Shown: positions 25,491 through 34,369 of the stretch, one piece after another
Numbering within the stretch: position 1 is the first letter of the stretch
How the letters are laid out: each line of letters begins with the position of its first letter
Assembly: GCA_016710285.1 (NCBI GenBank)
Contig: JADJXR010000001.1
Location: 3,784,501 to 3,848,500 of the forward strand
From: Chlorobiota bacterium
GTDB taxonomy: Bacteria > Bacteroidota > Ignavibacteria > OLB7
Direction: 5' to 3'
Length of the DNA stretch: 64,000 nt
Notes under the pieces: model-generated
Databases searched by the model: none
What the model was told of the DNA's origin: nothing
What the model saw: only the letters and a program-made list of their open reading frames with translations
Made by a program: the position numbers and the translations under genes

Positions 25491-27869
25491 CTACTTGCCA
25501 AACTGGAAGTGGAATTGCCAGCCCGAACGCTCGGGAACTACGCCCGGGCGTTGGATTGAGCCGCTGGGGTCGAATCCGTAGCCATAATCAAATCCTAAAA
25601 TTCCTACCGGAGGAACCATCACTCGAATCCCAAAGCCAGCCGAACGCTTCAGGTTGAACGGGTCAACCTCGCTAAGGTTTGACCAGACGTTTCCGGCCTC
25701 GGCAAATGCCAGCACGAAAATGGGAATGGGGTTGAGTGCTATCGAGAAGCGAAGCTCGGTTGCGATTTTATTATAGACCTGGCCAACTGGAATTCCATCG
25801 CCACCGATTGGGCCAATTGAGCGGTCTTCGTAGCCGCGTAATGGAACGGAATTCAGTGCCGTAAGCCCTGTCCCCCCCATCGCATATAACGAAAGCGGTG
25901 GGATGTTGGCAAAATCTCCATAATTATATAAGTAGCCGAATTCGCTGCTTAAGTAGAAGACAAGGCTGTTGGATTCTGTCACGTCAACAATGGGTGAGTA
26001 GAAATCCAGCTTCAGTTCCGGCTTGACGTACTCGGCATTGCCAAGCCCGGCAACGGTTGAGCTAAGCGTGAAGCGGGAGCCATATTTGGGAAATACCGGA
26101 TTATCAATGCTGGAGCGGGAGACGCTGAGCGTTGAGCTAAATTCCGTTCCGTTCCGGTAGTAGGTGCTGGTTCCGCTGATGTCGTTGCGAAGGAAGCGGA
26201 CCACCATGTCGGTGCGGAAGAAATCATCGGGCCACCCCGGTTTCCATCCAGCTGTCACCGAAAGCCCGGCGCGGCGCAGTTTGTTCTCGCTGGTGCTGAC
26301 GGTCGTTAGATCTTGGGTCTGATAAAAAACGCTTGACCCCAGCGTGACCGGCCAATCGAACAGATATGGCTCGGTTAATCCCAGAGAAAATGTTGTGACG
26401 TAGGAGCCAAACTCCCAATTAAAATTCAGGATTTGCCCACCACCACCCTGCAACGGTTCAGTGAGGGAGAAATTATTGAAGGAGACACCAAGCATTCCCG
26501 TTAGCCCTTGCGAGCTAAGGCCGATTGATGCGTTGAAGGTGTCGCTGGGGCGTTCCTCTACTTTGTAGGTGATGTCAACGGTTGTGGCATCAACTGGCTG
26601 AACGGCTGGTTCAAGGCGTTCGGGGTTGAAGTAGTTCAGGTTGGCAAGATTGCGAAGCGAGCGGATCACCGATGCTTTGCTGAAGACATCGCCAGGGTGG
26701 GTGAACAATTCCCGGCGGATCACTTTATCCTTCGTGCGGGTGTTTCCGCTGATTGTGACGTACCGGATATTGGCAGGGTTCCCCTCCACCATTTTGATCA
26801 GAACATCCACCGTGTCACCACTGACCGGTTGCTCGCTTAACTGTGCGTTGAACGTTAAATAACCGTTATCAAGATAGAGCGAACGGACGTCGGTCTGATC
26901 CTCGTTCCCATTCAGATTTTTTTCCAGCCGCACCTGATTGTAGGGGGCGTTTGTGTCAACATCCAGGCGGCGGAGAAGCGTTGCCGAAGGATAGACGGTG
27001 TTCCCAGCAAGAGCCACGTTCCGCAAAAAGACTTGCCGACCTTCCGAGACAGTGATGTCAACGTCGGCTTTTCCGGTGGTTGGGTCAATGGAAATAGAGT
27101 CGGAGAGAACCGAAGCATTGATAAAGCCACGCGTGCGGTAATAATCCACAAGCAACTCCTCATCTTTTTTCAGCTTCTTCCGGTCGAAACCGGAAGAACG
27201 CCAGAATTGCCACCACGATTTCTCCTTCACTTCGCTCATCGCACCTTTCAGGTCATCATCAGGGATTGCGGAGTTCCCGTTGATCGTAATGATCCCGATG
27301 CTTACCTCCGGCCCTTCTTCAATTTGGAAGGTGAGGTTATTGCGGCCATCCTCTTCGGATGGGGTCGTTTCCACTTTTACTTTGGTGAAAAGGTAGCCCT
27401 CTTCGCCATACTTTGCGCGGATTTTGGCGCGTGATCGGTCAATCTCATACGGTGACGCGATGTCGCCCGTGCGAATGGTGGTGACGGCTTCCAAGTCTTT
27501 CTGGCTGAACTCATCGTTCCCCTGAAAGGTGATTGCGCCAACGCGCCCGTACTCTTTCACGCTGATAACGATTGCCCCTTCATCGCCCCGCATATCCTCC
27601 ACGTAGATTTTAACGTCACTGAACAGCCGCCGATCCATCAAATTTTTAATGGCTTTGGGGAATGCTTCGCTTCCTGCGGCGATAACATCGCCGATATGGA
27701 GGTTGGAGTAGGCGATGATTGCCGAGGCGCTTGCGGTCTCGTTCCCCTCCACGCGGATGTCGCGGATACGAAGCGATTGTGGCGTGGCTTCCGGTGTTTG
27801 TGCGTTGGCAAGCTGATGGGTCAGCAACATTGCCAAGCTGGTTGCAATCAACGATCTGGTAAGAATCAT
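25491..27869 (-). CDS. bamA: Outer-membrane assembly factor BamA
   Basis: 792 residues with a signal peptide (1-23, cleavage near LANAQ). Five POTRA domains can be followed from about 30 to 420: IRDIRVEGNETASASAI, VGAITFQGNDEFSQKDLE, VSIGIITINGNSAIPDDDL, RNVALAGNTVYPSATLL and RYVTISGNTRTKDKVIRREL. The Omp85 barrel fills about 430-792, including the VPLRGYEDRS-type segment (VRGF/IRGY-like lid-lock motif). BamA inserts beta-barrel proteins into the outer membrane. The last residue is Lys after FQFG rather than the usual aromatic residue, a small oddity. The gene lies five bases after uppS and leads into the OmpH and lpx genes. Confidence 0.96.
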   Translation of the reverse strand: MILTRSLIATSLAMLLTHQLANAQTPEATPQSLRIRDIRVEGNETASASAIIAYSNLHIGDVIAAGSEAFPKAIKNLMDRRLFSDVKIYVEDMRGDEGAIVISVKEYGRVGAITFQGNDEFSQKDLEAVTTIRTGDIASPYEIDRSRAKIRAKYGEEGYLFTKVKVETTPSEEDGRNNLTFQIEEGPEVSIGIITINGNSAIPDDDLKGAMSEVKEKSWWQFWRSSGFDRKKLKKDEELLVDYYRTRGFINASVLSDSISIDPTTGKADVDITVSEGRQVFLRNVALAGNTVYPSATLLRRLDVDTNAPYNQVRLEKNLNGNEDQTDVRSLYLDNGYLTFNAQLSEQPVSGDTVDVLIKMVEGNPANIRYVTISGNTRTKDKVIRRELFTHPGDVFSKASVIRSLRNLANLNYFNPERLEPAVQPVDATTVDITYKVEERPSDTFNASIGLSSQGLTGMLGVSFNNFSLTEPLQGGGGQILNFNWEFGSYVTTFSLGLTEPYLFDWPVTLGSSVFYQTQDLTTVSTSENKLRRAGLSVTAGWKPGWPDDFFRTDMVVRFLRNDISGTSTYYRNGTEFSSTLSVSRSSIDNPVFPKYGSRFTLSSTVAGLGNAEYVKPELKLDFYSPIVDVTESNSLVFYLSSEFGYLYNYGDFANIPPLSLYAMGGTGLTALNSVPLRGYEDRSIGPIGGDGIPVGQVYNKIATELRFSIALNPIPIFVLAFAEAGNVWSNLSEVDPFNLKRSAGFGIRVMVPPVGILGFDYGYGFDPSGSIQRPGVVPERSGWQFHFQFGK

Positions 27870-27874
27870 GGGTG

Positions 27875-28714
27875 TTATGGCCGTTTTATCAGATCAATGA
27901 TCTTTTGAACGTACGAGCGTGCAGGGACTTCTTTGTCGGTAAGCTGTTCGCTGGTTTTCCCGAAGCGGCGTTCCCGTTGCAAGAAATCGCTGAGGGCTTG
28001 ATAGAGATGGTCGCGGCGGAACTCCGGCCAGAAGACGCTGGCAATATGAAGCTCTGCGTAGGCCATTTCCCACAGCAGGAAGTTGCTTAGCCGCATTTCG
28101 CCGCTGGTGCGGATCAGCAAGTCGGGGTCGGGAAGGCTTGCGGTTGTTAAGTAGGTTCGGAATAAGTCCTCGGTGATATCTTCCGGCGAAAGTTTTCCCC
28201 GGCGGACATCCAAGGCTAACGTTTGCACCCCACGAACGATGTCCCACCGCCCGCTGTAGCTAAGAGCCAGCGTTAGATTCAGCCCTGTGTTTCCCGCAAG
28301 CTGTTCCATGCTGGAATGGAGTTGCTTCTGCACCGGTTTGGGAAGTGCGTTTAGCTGGCCAATCGCGCTAAGCCGGACGTTGTTCCGGTGAAGGTCTTCA
28401 AGCTCGTTGCGCAGATAGACCATCAGCAGATCCATGAGAACGGAAACTTCACTTTTGGGGCGTTTCCAGTTTTCGGTGGAGAAAGCGTACAGCGTCAGGT
28501 ACGGGATATCAAGCTGCCCACAGGCTTGGACAATATCACGGACGGAATCCACCCCGGCACGATGCCCCGATACGCGCGGAAGCCGTTGCTCTTTTGCCCA
28601 TCGGCCATTGCCGTCCATAATGATGGCAACGTGCTTCGGCAACATTCCTGATGCTTTGAACTCCTGCTGAATCTGCAGGTCGCTCTCGGTTTGTGGTGTT
28701 GACCAGCTGCTCAC
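27875..28714 (-). CDS. uppS: Isoprenyl (undecaprenyl) diphosphate synthase
   Basis: 279 residues from a GTG at 28714. An internal ATG at 28645 would start right at the conserved core, so the first 23 residues are uncertain. Cis-prenyltransferase motifs are complete: AIIMDGNGRWAK with the catalytic Asp, GHRAGVDSVRDIV, TLYAFSTENWKRP, and DLLIRTSGEMRLSNFLLWEM followed by AELHIASVFWPEF. The enzyme makes the C55 carrier for peptidoglycan and O-antigen. It is the first gene of the envelope operon and has a well-formed promoter 53 bp upstream. Confidence 0.95.
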   Translation of the reverse strand: MSSWSTPQTESDLQIQQEFKASGMLPKHVAIIMDGNGRWAKEQRLPRVSGHRAGVDSVRDIVQACGQLDIPYLTLYAFSTENWKRPKSEVSVLMDLLMVYLRNELEDLHRNNVRLSAIGQLNALPKPVQKQLHSSMEQLAGNTGLNLTLALSYSGRWDIVRGVQTLALDVRRGKLSPEDITEDLFRTYLTTASLPDPDLLIRTSGEMRLSNFLLWEMAYAELHIASVFWPEFRRDHLYQALSDFLQRERRFGKTSEQLTDKEVPARSYVQKIIDLIKRP

Positions 28715-28766
28715 AATCGTATGCTATTGGATACTAACGATACCCGCTCAAGGCTTTTCAAGCGGG

Positions 28767-28798
28767 CGAAACTACTTGATCGCCTCGGTATATCCAAA
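28767..28798 (-). promoter_or_regulatory. Bacteroidota-type promoter of the uppS-bamA-lpx operon
   Basis: On the minus strand TTTG (28795-28798) and TAGTTTCG (28767-28774) are separated by exactly 20 bases. The spacing is the same as at the atp operon promoter. The -7 element ends 52 bases before the GTG of uppS. Confidence 0.6.
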
Positions 28799-28893
28799 CC
28801 TGTTGGGCTGCCGCAACAATGCCGAACATTCTGCTAACCAAGCAAGGCAATTCTTTGCACCCCTTTTTTTGAAAGGGTTGGAAGGAAAACCGG

Positions 28894-28925
28894 TTGTTTA
28901 CAACCATGATATGGCGTAAGTTCCC
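28894..28925 (+). promoter_or_regulatory. Possible promoter of the DUF1800-DUF1501 operon
   Basis: GTTG (28894-28897) is followed after 20 bases by TAAGTTCC (28918-28925), 33 bases before ATG 28959. The spacing agrees with the uppS and atp promoters, but both boxes are imperfect. Confidence 0.35.
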
Positions 28926-28958
28926 GCGTCCTTGTCTTGAACTCAACGCAAAACAGCT

Positions 28959-30536
28959 ATGGATCGCCGCAAATTCCTTTCTGCACAACGCCCGCCGCTC
29001 CCCTTACCAACAACGCTCACCAATAACACGCCTGCTTCCAAGCAAGGAGCCTCGCTTCTTGCTGCCGGCGGATTGGAACCTTACGTGCCACGTGCCGAAA
29101 AGCCGTGGAATGCCCAACGTGCGGCGCACTTGTTCCGCCGTGCGGGCTTTGGCTGCAATTGGGGGGATATCCAAAACGCCCTTGCCCTTTCCCCGGGGGC
29201 AATCGTTGATGGATTGCTCTCCTCAGAACCGCTTCCTTCTCCCCCAGGAAACTGGGTTAGCCAAGATTATTTCCAGAACAGCAACGCCGCAAGTGCCCAG
29301 TATGCCACATGGTTACGGGAGCTTCAGGAGTGGTGGTTTGGGTTGATGGCCGACCCCAAAAATATGCTCCGCGAAAAGATGGTGCTGTTCTGGCACAACC
29401 ATTTTGTGAGCGAGTACCAAGTGGTGTATTACACCCAGTACCTGTATATCCAGAACCAGCTGTTCCGGGAGTTCGCGTTTGGGGACTTCAAGGAGCTGAC
29501 AAAGCGTGTGACCATTGACCCTGCGATGCTGATCTACTTGGATGGATACGTCAGCAAGGCGGGAAATCCCAACGAGAACTACGCACGCGAGCTGCTGGAA
29601 TTGTTCGCAATCGGGACAGGGTTCTACGCCGATGGAACGCCACATTACACCGAACATGACATCATCGAGCTTGCACGCGCCTTAACCGGTTGGACCCCCG
29701 ACCGTTTATCGGTGCGGTTCAATCCCGCAAGTTTTGATAGCTCGATGAAAACCATCTTCGGGAAATCTGCTGGCTACGGGATCCAAGGAAAAGCCGAGGC
29801 AGATGTTATTGACCTGATCTTCGAGCAAGTTGATAAAGATGTCCAGCAGCCACGCTCGGCGGTCTTCCTTTGCTCGAAACTCTACCAAACCTTCGTTCAC
29901 CACGAGCCGAACATGGAGATTGTGGCCGCAATGGCGCAGACGTTGGTGGAGAATAACTGGTCGGTAAAAGCAGTGTTGAAGGCACTTCTCAGCAGCGAGC
30001 ATTTCTTCGATGAGAATGTGATGGGGGCATTAATCAAAAGCCCTGCTGATTTTATGCTTGCTTCGGTGCGTGGTTTTAACCTGCAGCCAACCATGGCTTC
30101 AAGCAATCGTGCGGTTGACCGCCCCGAAACCCACGATCCCATCACCGTGATGTGGTATCTGTCGCAATGGCTGTTCTATCCGCCAAACGTGAAAGGGTGG
30201 CCAGGCGGGCGAACATGGATCAGCAGCGTCACGGCTCCGTTACGCGTCCGCTACGCCAAGATGTGGGTGGAACCGATCCCGAATTCCTTGCCGTACCAAT
30301 TCGATCCGGTTGCATTTATCACTTCCCTGCCCGATGCCGATGATGTCCATAAAGTGCTCGATAACCTTATCACGCTCCTCCTCCCTGTCCCGCTGGATGA
30401 GGAAACCAAGAAGGTTCTGCTTGCCGAGCTTCTTGGCGGCGGGTTCGACTACGAATGGAAGCCTGCGCAATCGGCCCAGAAGATCCGTTCCTGCTTAGTC
30501 CGGCTGACAAGTTTGGCCGAATTCCAGTTGATGTAA
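28959..30536 (+). CDS. DUF1800 domain protein
   Basis: 525 residues. The DUF1800 pattern is unmistakable: AAHLFRRAGFGCNWGDIQ near 47, REKMVLFWHNHFVSEYQVVY near 129, NENYARELLELFAIG near 206, ELARALTGWTP, and PPNVKGWPGGRTWISS near 408. The N-terminus MDRRKFLSAQ has a twin-Arg start but lacks a convincing hydrophobic core, so Tat export is uncertain. The family is widespread, often paired with DUF1501, and its biochemical function is unknown. Here it is 35 bp upstream of a DUF1501 gene on the same strand. No sorting domain is present, unlike its partner. Confidence 0.9.
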   Translation: MDRRKFLSAQRPPLPLPTTLTNNTPASKQGASLLAAGGLEPYVPRAEKPWNAQRAAHLFRRAGFGCNWGDIQNALALSPGAIVDGLLSSEPLPSPPGNWVSQDYFQNSNAASAQYATWLRELQEWWFGLMADPKNMLREKMVLFWHNHFVSEYQVVYYTQYLYIQNQLFREFAFGDFKELTKRVTIDPAMLIYLDGYVSKAGNPNENYARELLELFAIGTGFYADGTPHYTEHDIIELARALTGWTPDRLSVRFNPASFDSSMKTIFGKSAGYGIQGKAEADVIDLIFEQVDKDVQQPRSAVFLCSKLYQTFVHHEPNMEIVAAMAQTLVENNWSVKAVLKALLSSEHFFDENVMGALIKSPADFMLASVRGFNLQPTMASSNRAVDRPETHDPITVMWYLSQWLFYPPNVKGWPGGRTWISSVTAPLRVRYAKMWVEPIPNSLPYQFDPVAFITSLPDADDVHKVLDNLITLLLPVPLDEETKKVLLAELLGGGFDYEWKPAQSAQKIRSCLVRLTSLAEFQLM

Positions 30537-30571
30537 CCGCACACAAACCACAAAGCCAACACTGACCAACT

Positions 30572-32104
30572 ATGAAACGCCGACAATTCCTTGTACGCGC
30601 TCTTCAAGCCGGAACGCTGATACCGCTGGCTTCCACCGGGTTGTTTGCACGTCCGCTGGCTCGCCATTTCTTTGCCCGCCCTTCGGCTGCATCGGATAGA
30701 ATCCTGGTTCTGATAAACCTGAATGGTGGAAACGACGGGTTGAACACCGTTGTCCCCTATGCCGATCCGCTCTATTTCAAGGCTCGCCCAAACATCAAGC
30801 TCCCCACGGACCAGGTGCTGAAACTGAACAACGATTTGGCATTGCACCCTTCCATGGGTGCGGTGCATGATATGTTCAAAGCGGGAACCGCTGCGGTGGT
30901 CTCCAATGTGGGCTATCCGTACCAAGATCGCTCCCACTTCCGCTCGACGGACATCTGGAACTCCGCTTCCGATGCTGAGAAAGTTCTCTTCACCGGATGG
31001 ATTGGCCGATATATCGAGAACGCACATCCAGAATATCCGGCCCAGCTTCCAACCGCTCCGTTTGCAATTCAGGTGTCGTCCAGCACTTCCCTGCTGTTGC
31101 AAGGGGAAGCAGGGAACACCGGCATCGCGATTGATAATCCCGACCGTTTCTACAATCTGGCCAAAGGGCTTGGAAGCAGTGATTCCCCAGTCCCCGCAAC
31201 GCTTGCTGGGCCGGAACTGAAATATGTTCGGGAAATCCTTGAGCAATCGAACACCTTCTCGACTGCGATCAACCAAGCGATGCTGGGAAGCACAACCAAC
31301 GCACAGTACGACGCCGACAACTTCTCCTCGCAGTTGAAAGTTGTGGCACGGCTGATCAATGGCGGGCTTGGAACCACTGTCTTTGTGGTGACGCTGGGCG
31401 GGTTCGACACCCACTCGGCACAGTTGGCGCAGCAGGCAGCATTGCTGGGCCGGTTGTCGCGTGGGATCAAGAGTTTCTTTGATGACATCACCGCAAGCGG
31501 GAATGCCAACCGGGTGACGTGCGTCACCTACTCCGAGTTCGGGCGGCGGGTCAACGAAAATGGCTCAGCCGGAACCGATCACGGCGCGGCGGCTCCGCTG
31601 TTTGTGTTCGGGAACTCTGTGAATGGTGGGGAAATCTATGGCGGGAATCCAAACCTTACCGACCTTGATAGCCGGGGTGATATTCAATACACCGTGGATT
31701 TCCGGCAGGTCTATGCTGCGGTGCTGGAGGATTGGATGGGGCTAACCAATGCCGACGCGAAGAATGCGTTGCTTGGGGATTTCACAAAGCTCCCTCTGTT
31801 CAAAACTTCCTCCTCCTACTACGCCGACGATGCGGTAATGGCCGGAATGGTGTTGGAGCAAAACGCACCGAACCCAGCCATCAGTGGAACAACCGTCACC
31901 TTCACCACCCCAATCCAGGGGTACGCAACGCTCCGGCTTTACTCCGCCGATGGCAGGTTTGCGGGTGAGTATCTAAGCCAGACGGTGCAAGCCGGGCAGC
32001 ATCGGATACCGGTGAACGTGAGCAATATCCCCTCCGGGCGGTATCTGTATCGGCTGCAAATCGGGCGATTCCAGATGGAGAAGTGGATGACGGTGGTGAG
32101 GTAA
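30572..32104 (+). CDS. DUF1501 domain protein with Tat-like signal and T9SS sorting domain
   Basis: 510 residues. The N-terminus MKRRQFLVRALQAGTLIPLA has the RRxFL twin-Arg motif and a mild hydrophobic stretch, typical of Tat substrates. The DUF1501 core follows: ILVLINLNGGNDGLNTVVPY at about 45, VSNVGYPYQDRSHFRSTDIW at about 110, GGFDTHSAQLAQQAALLG, and YSEFGRRVNENGSAGTDHGA. This resembles the metal-site layout of alkaline-phosphatase-like proteins. The last about 80 residues (LEQNAPNPAISGTTVTF ... MEKWMTVVR) are a T9SS type A sorting domain. It would be folded with its cofactor inside, exported by Tat, then secreted by T9SS. Substrate unknown. Confidence 0.9.
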   Translation: MKRRQFLVRALQAGTLIPLASTGLFARPLARHFFARPSAASDRILVLINLNGGNDGLNTVVPYADPLYFKARPNIKLPTDQVLKLNNDLALHPSMGAVHDMFKAGTAAVVSNVGYPYQDRSHFRSTDIWNSASDAEKVLFTGWIGRYIENAHPEYPAQLPTAPFAIQVSSSTSLLLQGEAGNTGIAIDNPDRFYNLAKGLGSSDSPVPATLAGPELKYVREILEQSNTFSTAINQAMLGSTTNAQYDADNFSSQLKVVARLINGGLGTTVFVVTLGGFDTHSAQLAQQAALLGRLSRGIKSFFDDITASGNANRVTCVTYSEFGRRVNENGSAGTDHGAAAPLFVFGNSVNGGEIYGGNPNLTDLDSRGDIQYTVDFRQVYAAVLEDWMGLTNADAKNALLGDFTKLPLFKTSSSYYADDAVMAGMVLEQNAPNPAISGTTVTFTTPIQGYATLRLYSADGRFAGEYLSQTVQAGQHRIPVNVSNIPSGRYLYRLQIGRFQMEKWMTVVR

Positions 32105-32131
32105 ACACGCGCCGCATAGTTACGCGATAAA

Positions 32132-32174
32132 AAAGAAGCGAGGTATCGGCAAATTGCTGATACCTCGCTTCTTT
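32132..32174 (-). terminator. Strong terminator between DUF1501 and the S1/tRNA unit
   Basis: A perfect 16-bp stem (32132-32147 with 32159-32174) carries an 11-base loop. On the minus strand it is followed by a run of six T, so it best serves the rpsA-tRNA transcript. On the plus strand only a short T-tract follows, so it may also stop the DUF1501 transcript less efficiently. Confidence 0.8.
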
Positions 32175-32198
32175 GTACATGACTTGTTGTGCTTCTTG

Positions 32199-32284
32199 TG
32201 CCCAGAGCGGGACTTGAACCCGCACGGTGCTTACGCACCATCAGATTTTAAGTCTGATGCGTCTGCCGATTTCGCCATCTGGGC
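32199..32284 (-). tRNA. tRNA-Leu (anticodon UAA)
   Basis: The minus strand folds as a class II tRNA. The acceptor stem GCCCAGA pairs with TCTGGGC, the D-arm region is GCGAAATCGGCAGACGC, and the anticodon loop CTTAAAA gives anticodon UAA. The long variable arm is GGTGC-GTAA-GCACC, and the T-arm GCGGG-TTCAAGT-CCCGC is intact. The discriminator base is A and CCA is not encoded. It starts 20 bp after the stop of the S1 gene on the same strand, with a terminator downstream. Confidence 0.96.
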
Positions 32285-32304
32285 AGGCACGCATGTGCGG
32301 CCAA

Positions 32305-34218
32305 TTACGACTGCCCAGACTCTTCGCTTGCTGCTGGTGCTTCCGGCGCATCCGCTGGCGCAGGTGCGGCGGCGGCTACGGCCTCGGGCTGAGTTTCAGC
32401 AGGAGCTGCTGGCGGCGGCGGAGCTGGTACGGCTGCCGGAGCTTCTGGAGCTGCTGCAACAGGAGCTACTTCCGGTTGCGGTGCTGGCTCATCGTAGTTC
32501 AATTGCTTTTTGACAGCTTCGCCCAAAAGGTCACCAATGGAGAAGTTGCCGATCAGCTTGGAGTTTTTCAGCTCGTTCTGCGGTGGCTGTGGCGGGGCAA
32601 CTGGGCGGTCACGGTCGCCGCGCTCACCACGGTCGCCGCGGTGGTCACGCCGTCCGCCTCCATCGCGCCCACCTTCACGCCGCCCGCCCCCACCCTCTCC
32701 GCGCCGATGTCCTTCACCACGCTCGCCACGATTTCCCCCACCTTCGCGCCCGCGGAATCCGCCTTCACGCCGCACAGGTTCTTCTTCCGGTGCGCTGTCA
32801 TCATGTTCAATAACAAGCCCAAAGATGAGCGATTGGTTTGCTGGGTCAATATCTACAACGTGAACGGGGAGCTGTTCGCCAGCTTTCATTTCGGACAAGC
32901 GGTGTGCAGCACGCCCCATTCGCCCGCGTGGCAGGAACCCTTCAACATCTTCAACCGTCACCACCACGCCTTTGCTGGAGATTTCTTTCACCTGTGCTTC
33001 CCAGTTGGTTCCCAGCGCAAATTTTTGGGACAGGGTCTCCCAGGGATTCTCGCCAGCTTGGCGCAAGCTGAGTGCTAACCGTTCCCGCTTTGCGTTGATC
33101 TCTAGGATTTTCACGTTGACTTCAGCACCTTTCCTCAGCATCTCACTGGGGTGCTGAATTCGTTTGGTCCATGAGAACTCACGCAGGCGAACAAAGCCTT
33201 CGATACCTGGGGCAATCTCCACAAATGCTCCAACTTGGCTAAGGCCAACGACCCTTCCGGGATAGACCGAACCAGCTTGAAAGCGTTCGTCGGCACCGCC
33301 CCAGGGTGAAGGGAGCAACTCCTTCATCCCTAAGTATATCCGTTTTTTCTGGCGGTCAATTTCCTTGATGATGACCTCCACCCGTTGCCCTTTGCGGACA
33401 AGTTCGGATGGTTGTTTGGTTCGGTCGTAGCTGATTTCCGAAGCATGCACCATTCCATCAACCCCGCCGATATCCACGAAGATTCCGAAATGCAGGACGG
33501 ATGTTACGACCCCGGTGCTGCGGTGGCCAACTTCCAAGGAATCCATCAACGAGCGACGAAGGATGGAACGGCGGGTCGCGGTTATGCGGCGTGCGTCCGT
33601 TTCAAACTCGGTTATCTCCAGAATATTTGCCTTGAATGGTTCGCCCGGGATTGCGTCAATCGTTGGGTTCGGAACGGCACGATCCAAGCTCCAATGCGAC
33701 ATTGGAAGGAAAATCTCAAGCCCTTTATAGCCAGCAACCACCCCACCACGGTTGTGCGAGATGACCGTAAGCTCAATCTCCTCATGCTTGTTTTTCTTCT
33801 CGGTAAGTTCGGCCCAGAGGGCACGTTGCTCTTCCTCAGGAAGTTTGCTGCCACGCCGACCACCACGCTGTTCCGGCTCTTCTGCTGGCGCGGCGGCAGG
33901 AGTGGATTCCTCTGTTGATTGGGCGTTACCTTCTGCCGGTGCAGCTTCCTGAGCCACCGTAGTGGAAGAACCTTCGGGAGTATCAGAAATTACAGGAGGT
34001 TGGGGAGCAGCTTCGGGGGCTGTTTCGGCTTGCGCCGCAGCCACTACAGGAGCTACCGCTTCTGCGGCGGCTGGCTGCGGTTGTTCCGAAGGTGCAGATG
34101 TTGCTTCTGCGGTTGTTTCCGTTGCTTGGGTAGATTCTGGTACTGCGACCGCATCGTTTTCGGCAACATCTGGCATGTTTTGTGCCTCAGTTGCTGTGGT
34201 TGTTCCGTTGTCCGTCAT
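32305..34218 (-). CDS. rpsA: 30S ribosomal protein S1-type RNA-binding protein
   Basis: 637 residues with four S1 (OB-fold) domains at about 147-217, 230-305, 315-395 and 405-475. The second and third have the canonical FGIFVDIGGVDGMVHASEIS and GAFVEIAPGIEGFVRLREFS. The first about 125 residues are disordered and rich in Ala, Glu, Pro and Thr. After domain four comes an Arg/Gly-rich stretch (about 485-545, units such as RREGGFRGREGGG), a short conserved-looking motif GNFSIGDLLGEAVKKQL, and an Ala/Pro tail. S1 binds mRNA for translation initiation, which is relevant where Shine-Dalgarno sequences are weak, as here. Four domains is fewer than the six of proteobacterial S1. The RGG-like segment is unusual. 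Confidence 0.88.
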   Translation of the reverse strand: MTDNGTTTATEAQNMPDVAENDAVAVPESTQATETTAEATSAPSEQPQPAAAEAVAPVVAAAQAETAPEAAPQPPVISDTPEGSSTTVAQEAAPAEGNAQSTEESTPAAAPAEEPEQRGGRRGSKLPEEEQRALWAELTEKKNKHEEIELTVISHNRGGVVAGYKGLEIFLPMSHWSLDRAVPNPTIDAIPGEPFKANILEITEFETDARRITATRRSILRRSLMDSLEVGHRSTGVVTSVLHFGIFVDIGGVDGMVHASEISYDRTKQPSELVRKGQRVEVIIKEIDRQKKRIYLGMKELLPSPWGGADERFQAGSVYPGRVVGLSQVGAFVEIAPGIEGFVRLREFSWTKRIQHPSEMLRKGAEVNVKILEINAKRERLALSLRQAGENPWETLSQKFALGTNWEAQVKEISSKGVVVTVEDVEGFLPRGRMGRAAHRLSEMKAGEQLPVHVVDIDPANQSLIFGLVIEHDDSAPEEEPVRREGGFRGREGGGNRGERGEGHRRGEGGGGRREGGRDGGGRRDHRGDRGERGDRDRPVAPPQPPQNELKNSKLIGNFSIGDLLGEAVKKQLNYDEPAPQPEVAPVAAAPEAPAAVPAPPPPAAPAETQPEAVAAAAPAPADAPEAPAASEESGQS

Positions 34219-34369
34219 GGCTTCTGAAGAAGTAAGTGGTCCGAAATGCTACTGCTTTGCTCTATTGCTATTTGGCTGCTAAAACACGCCGATCCTGCAA
34301 AAGGGGGCGCAATATAGCACTGTCTCAAGAAAAAGCAAGCATGGATTGGATTGGTAGAATCGGTTCGGA

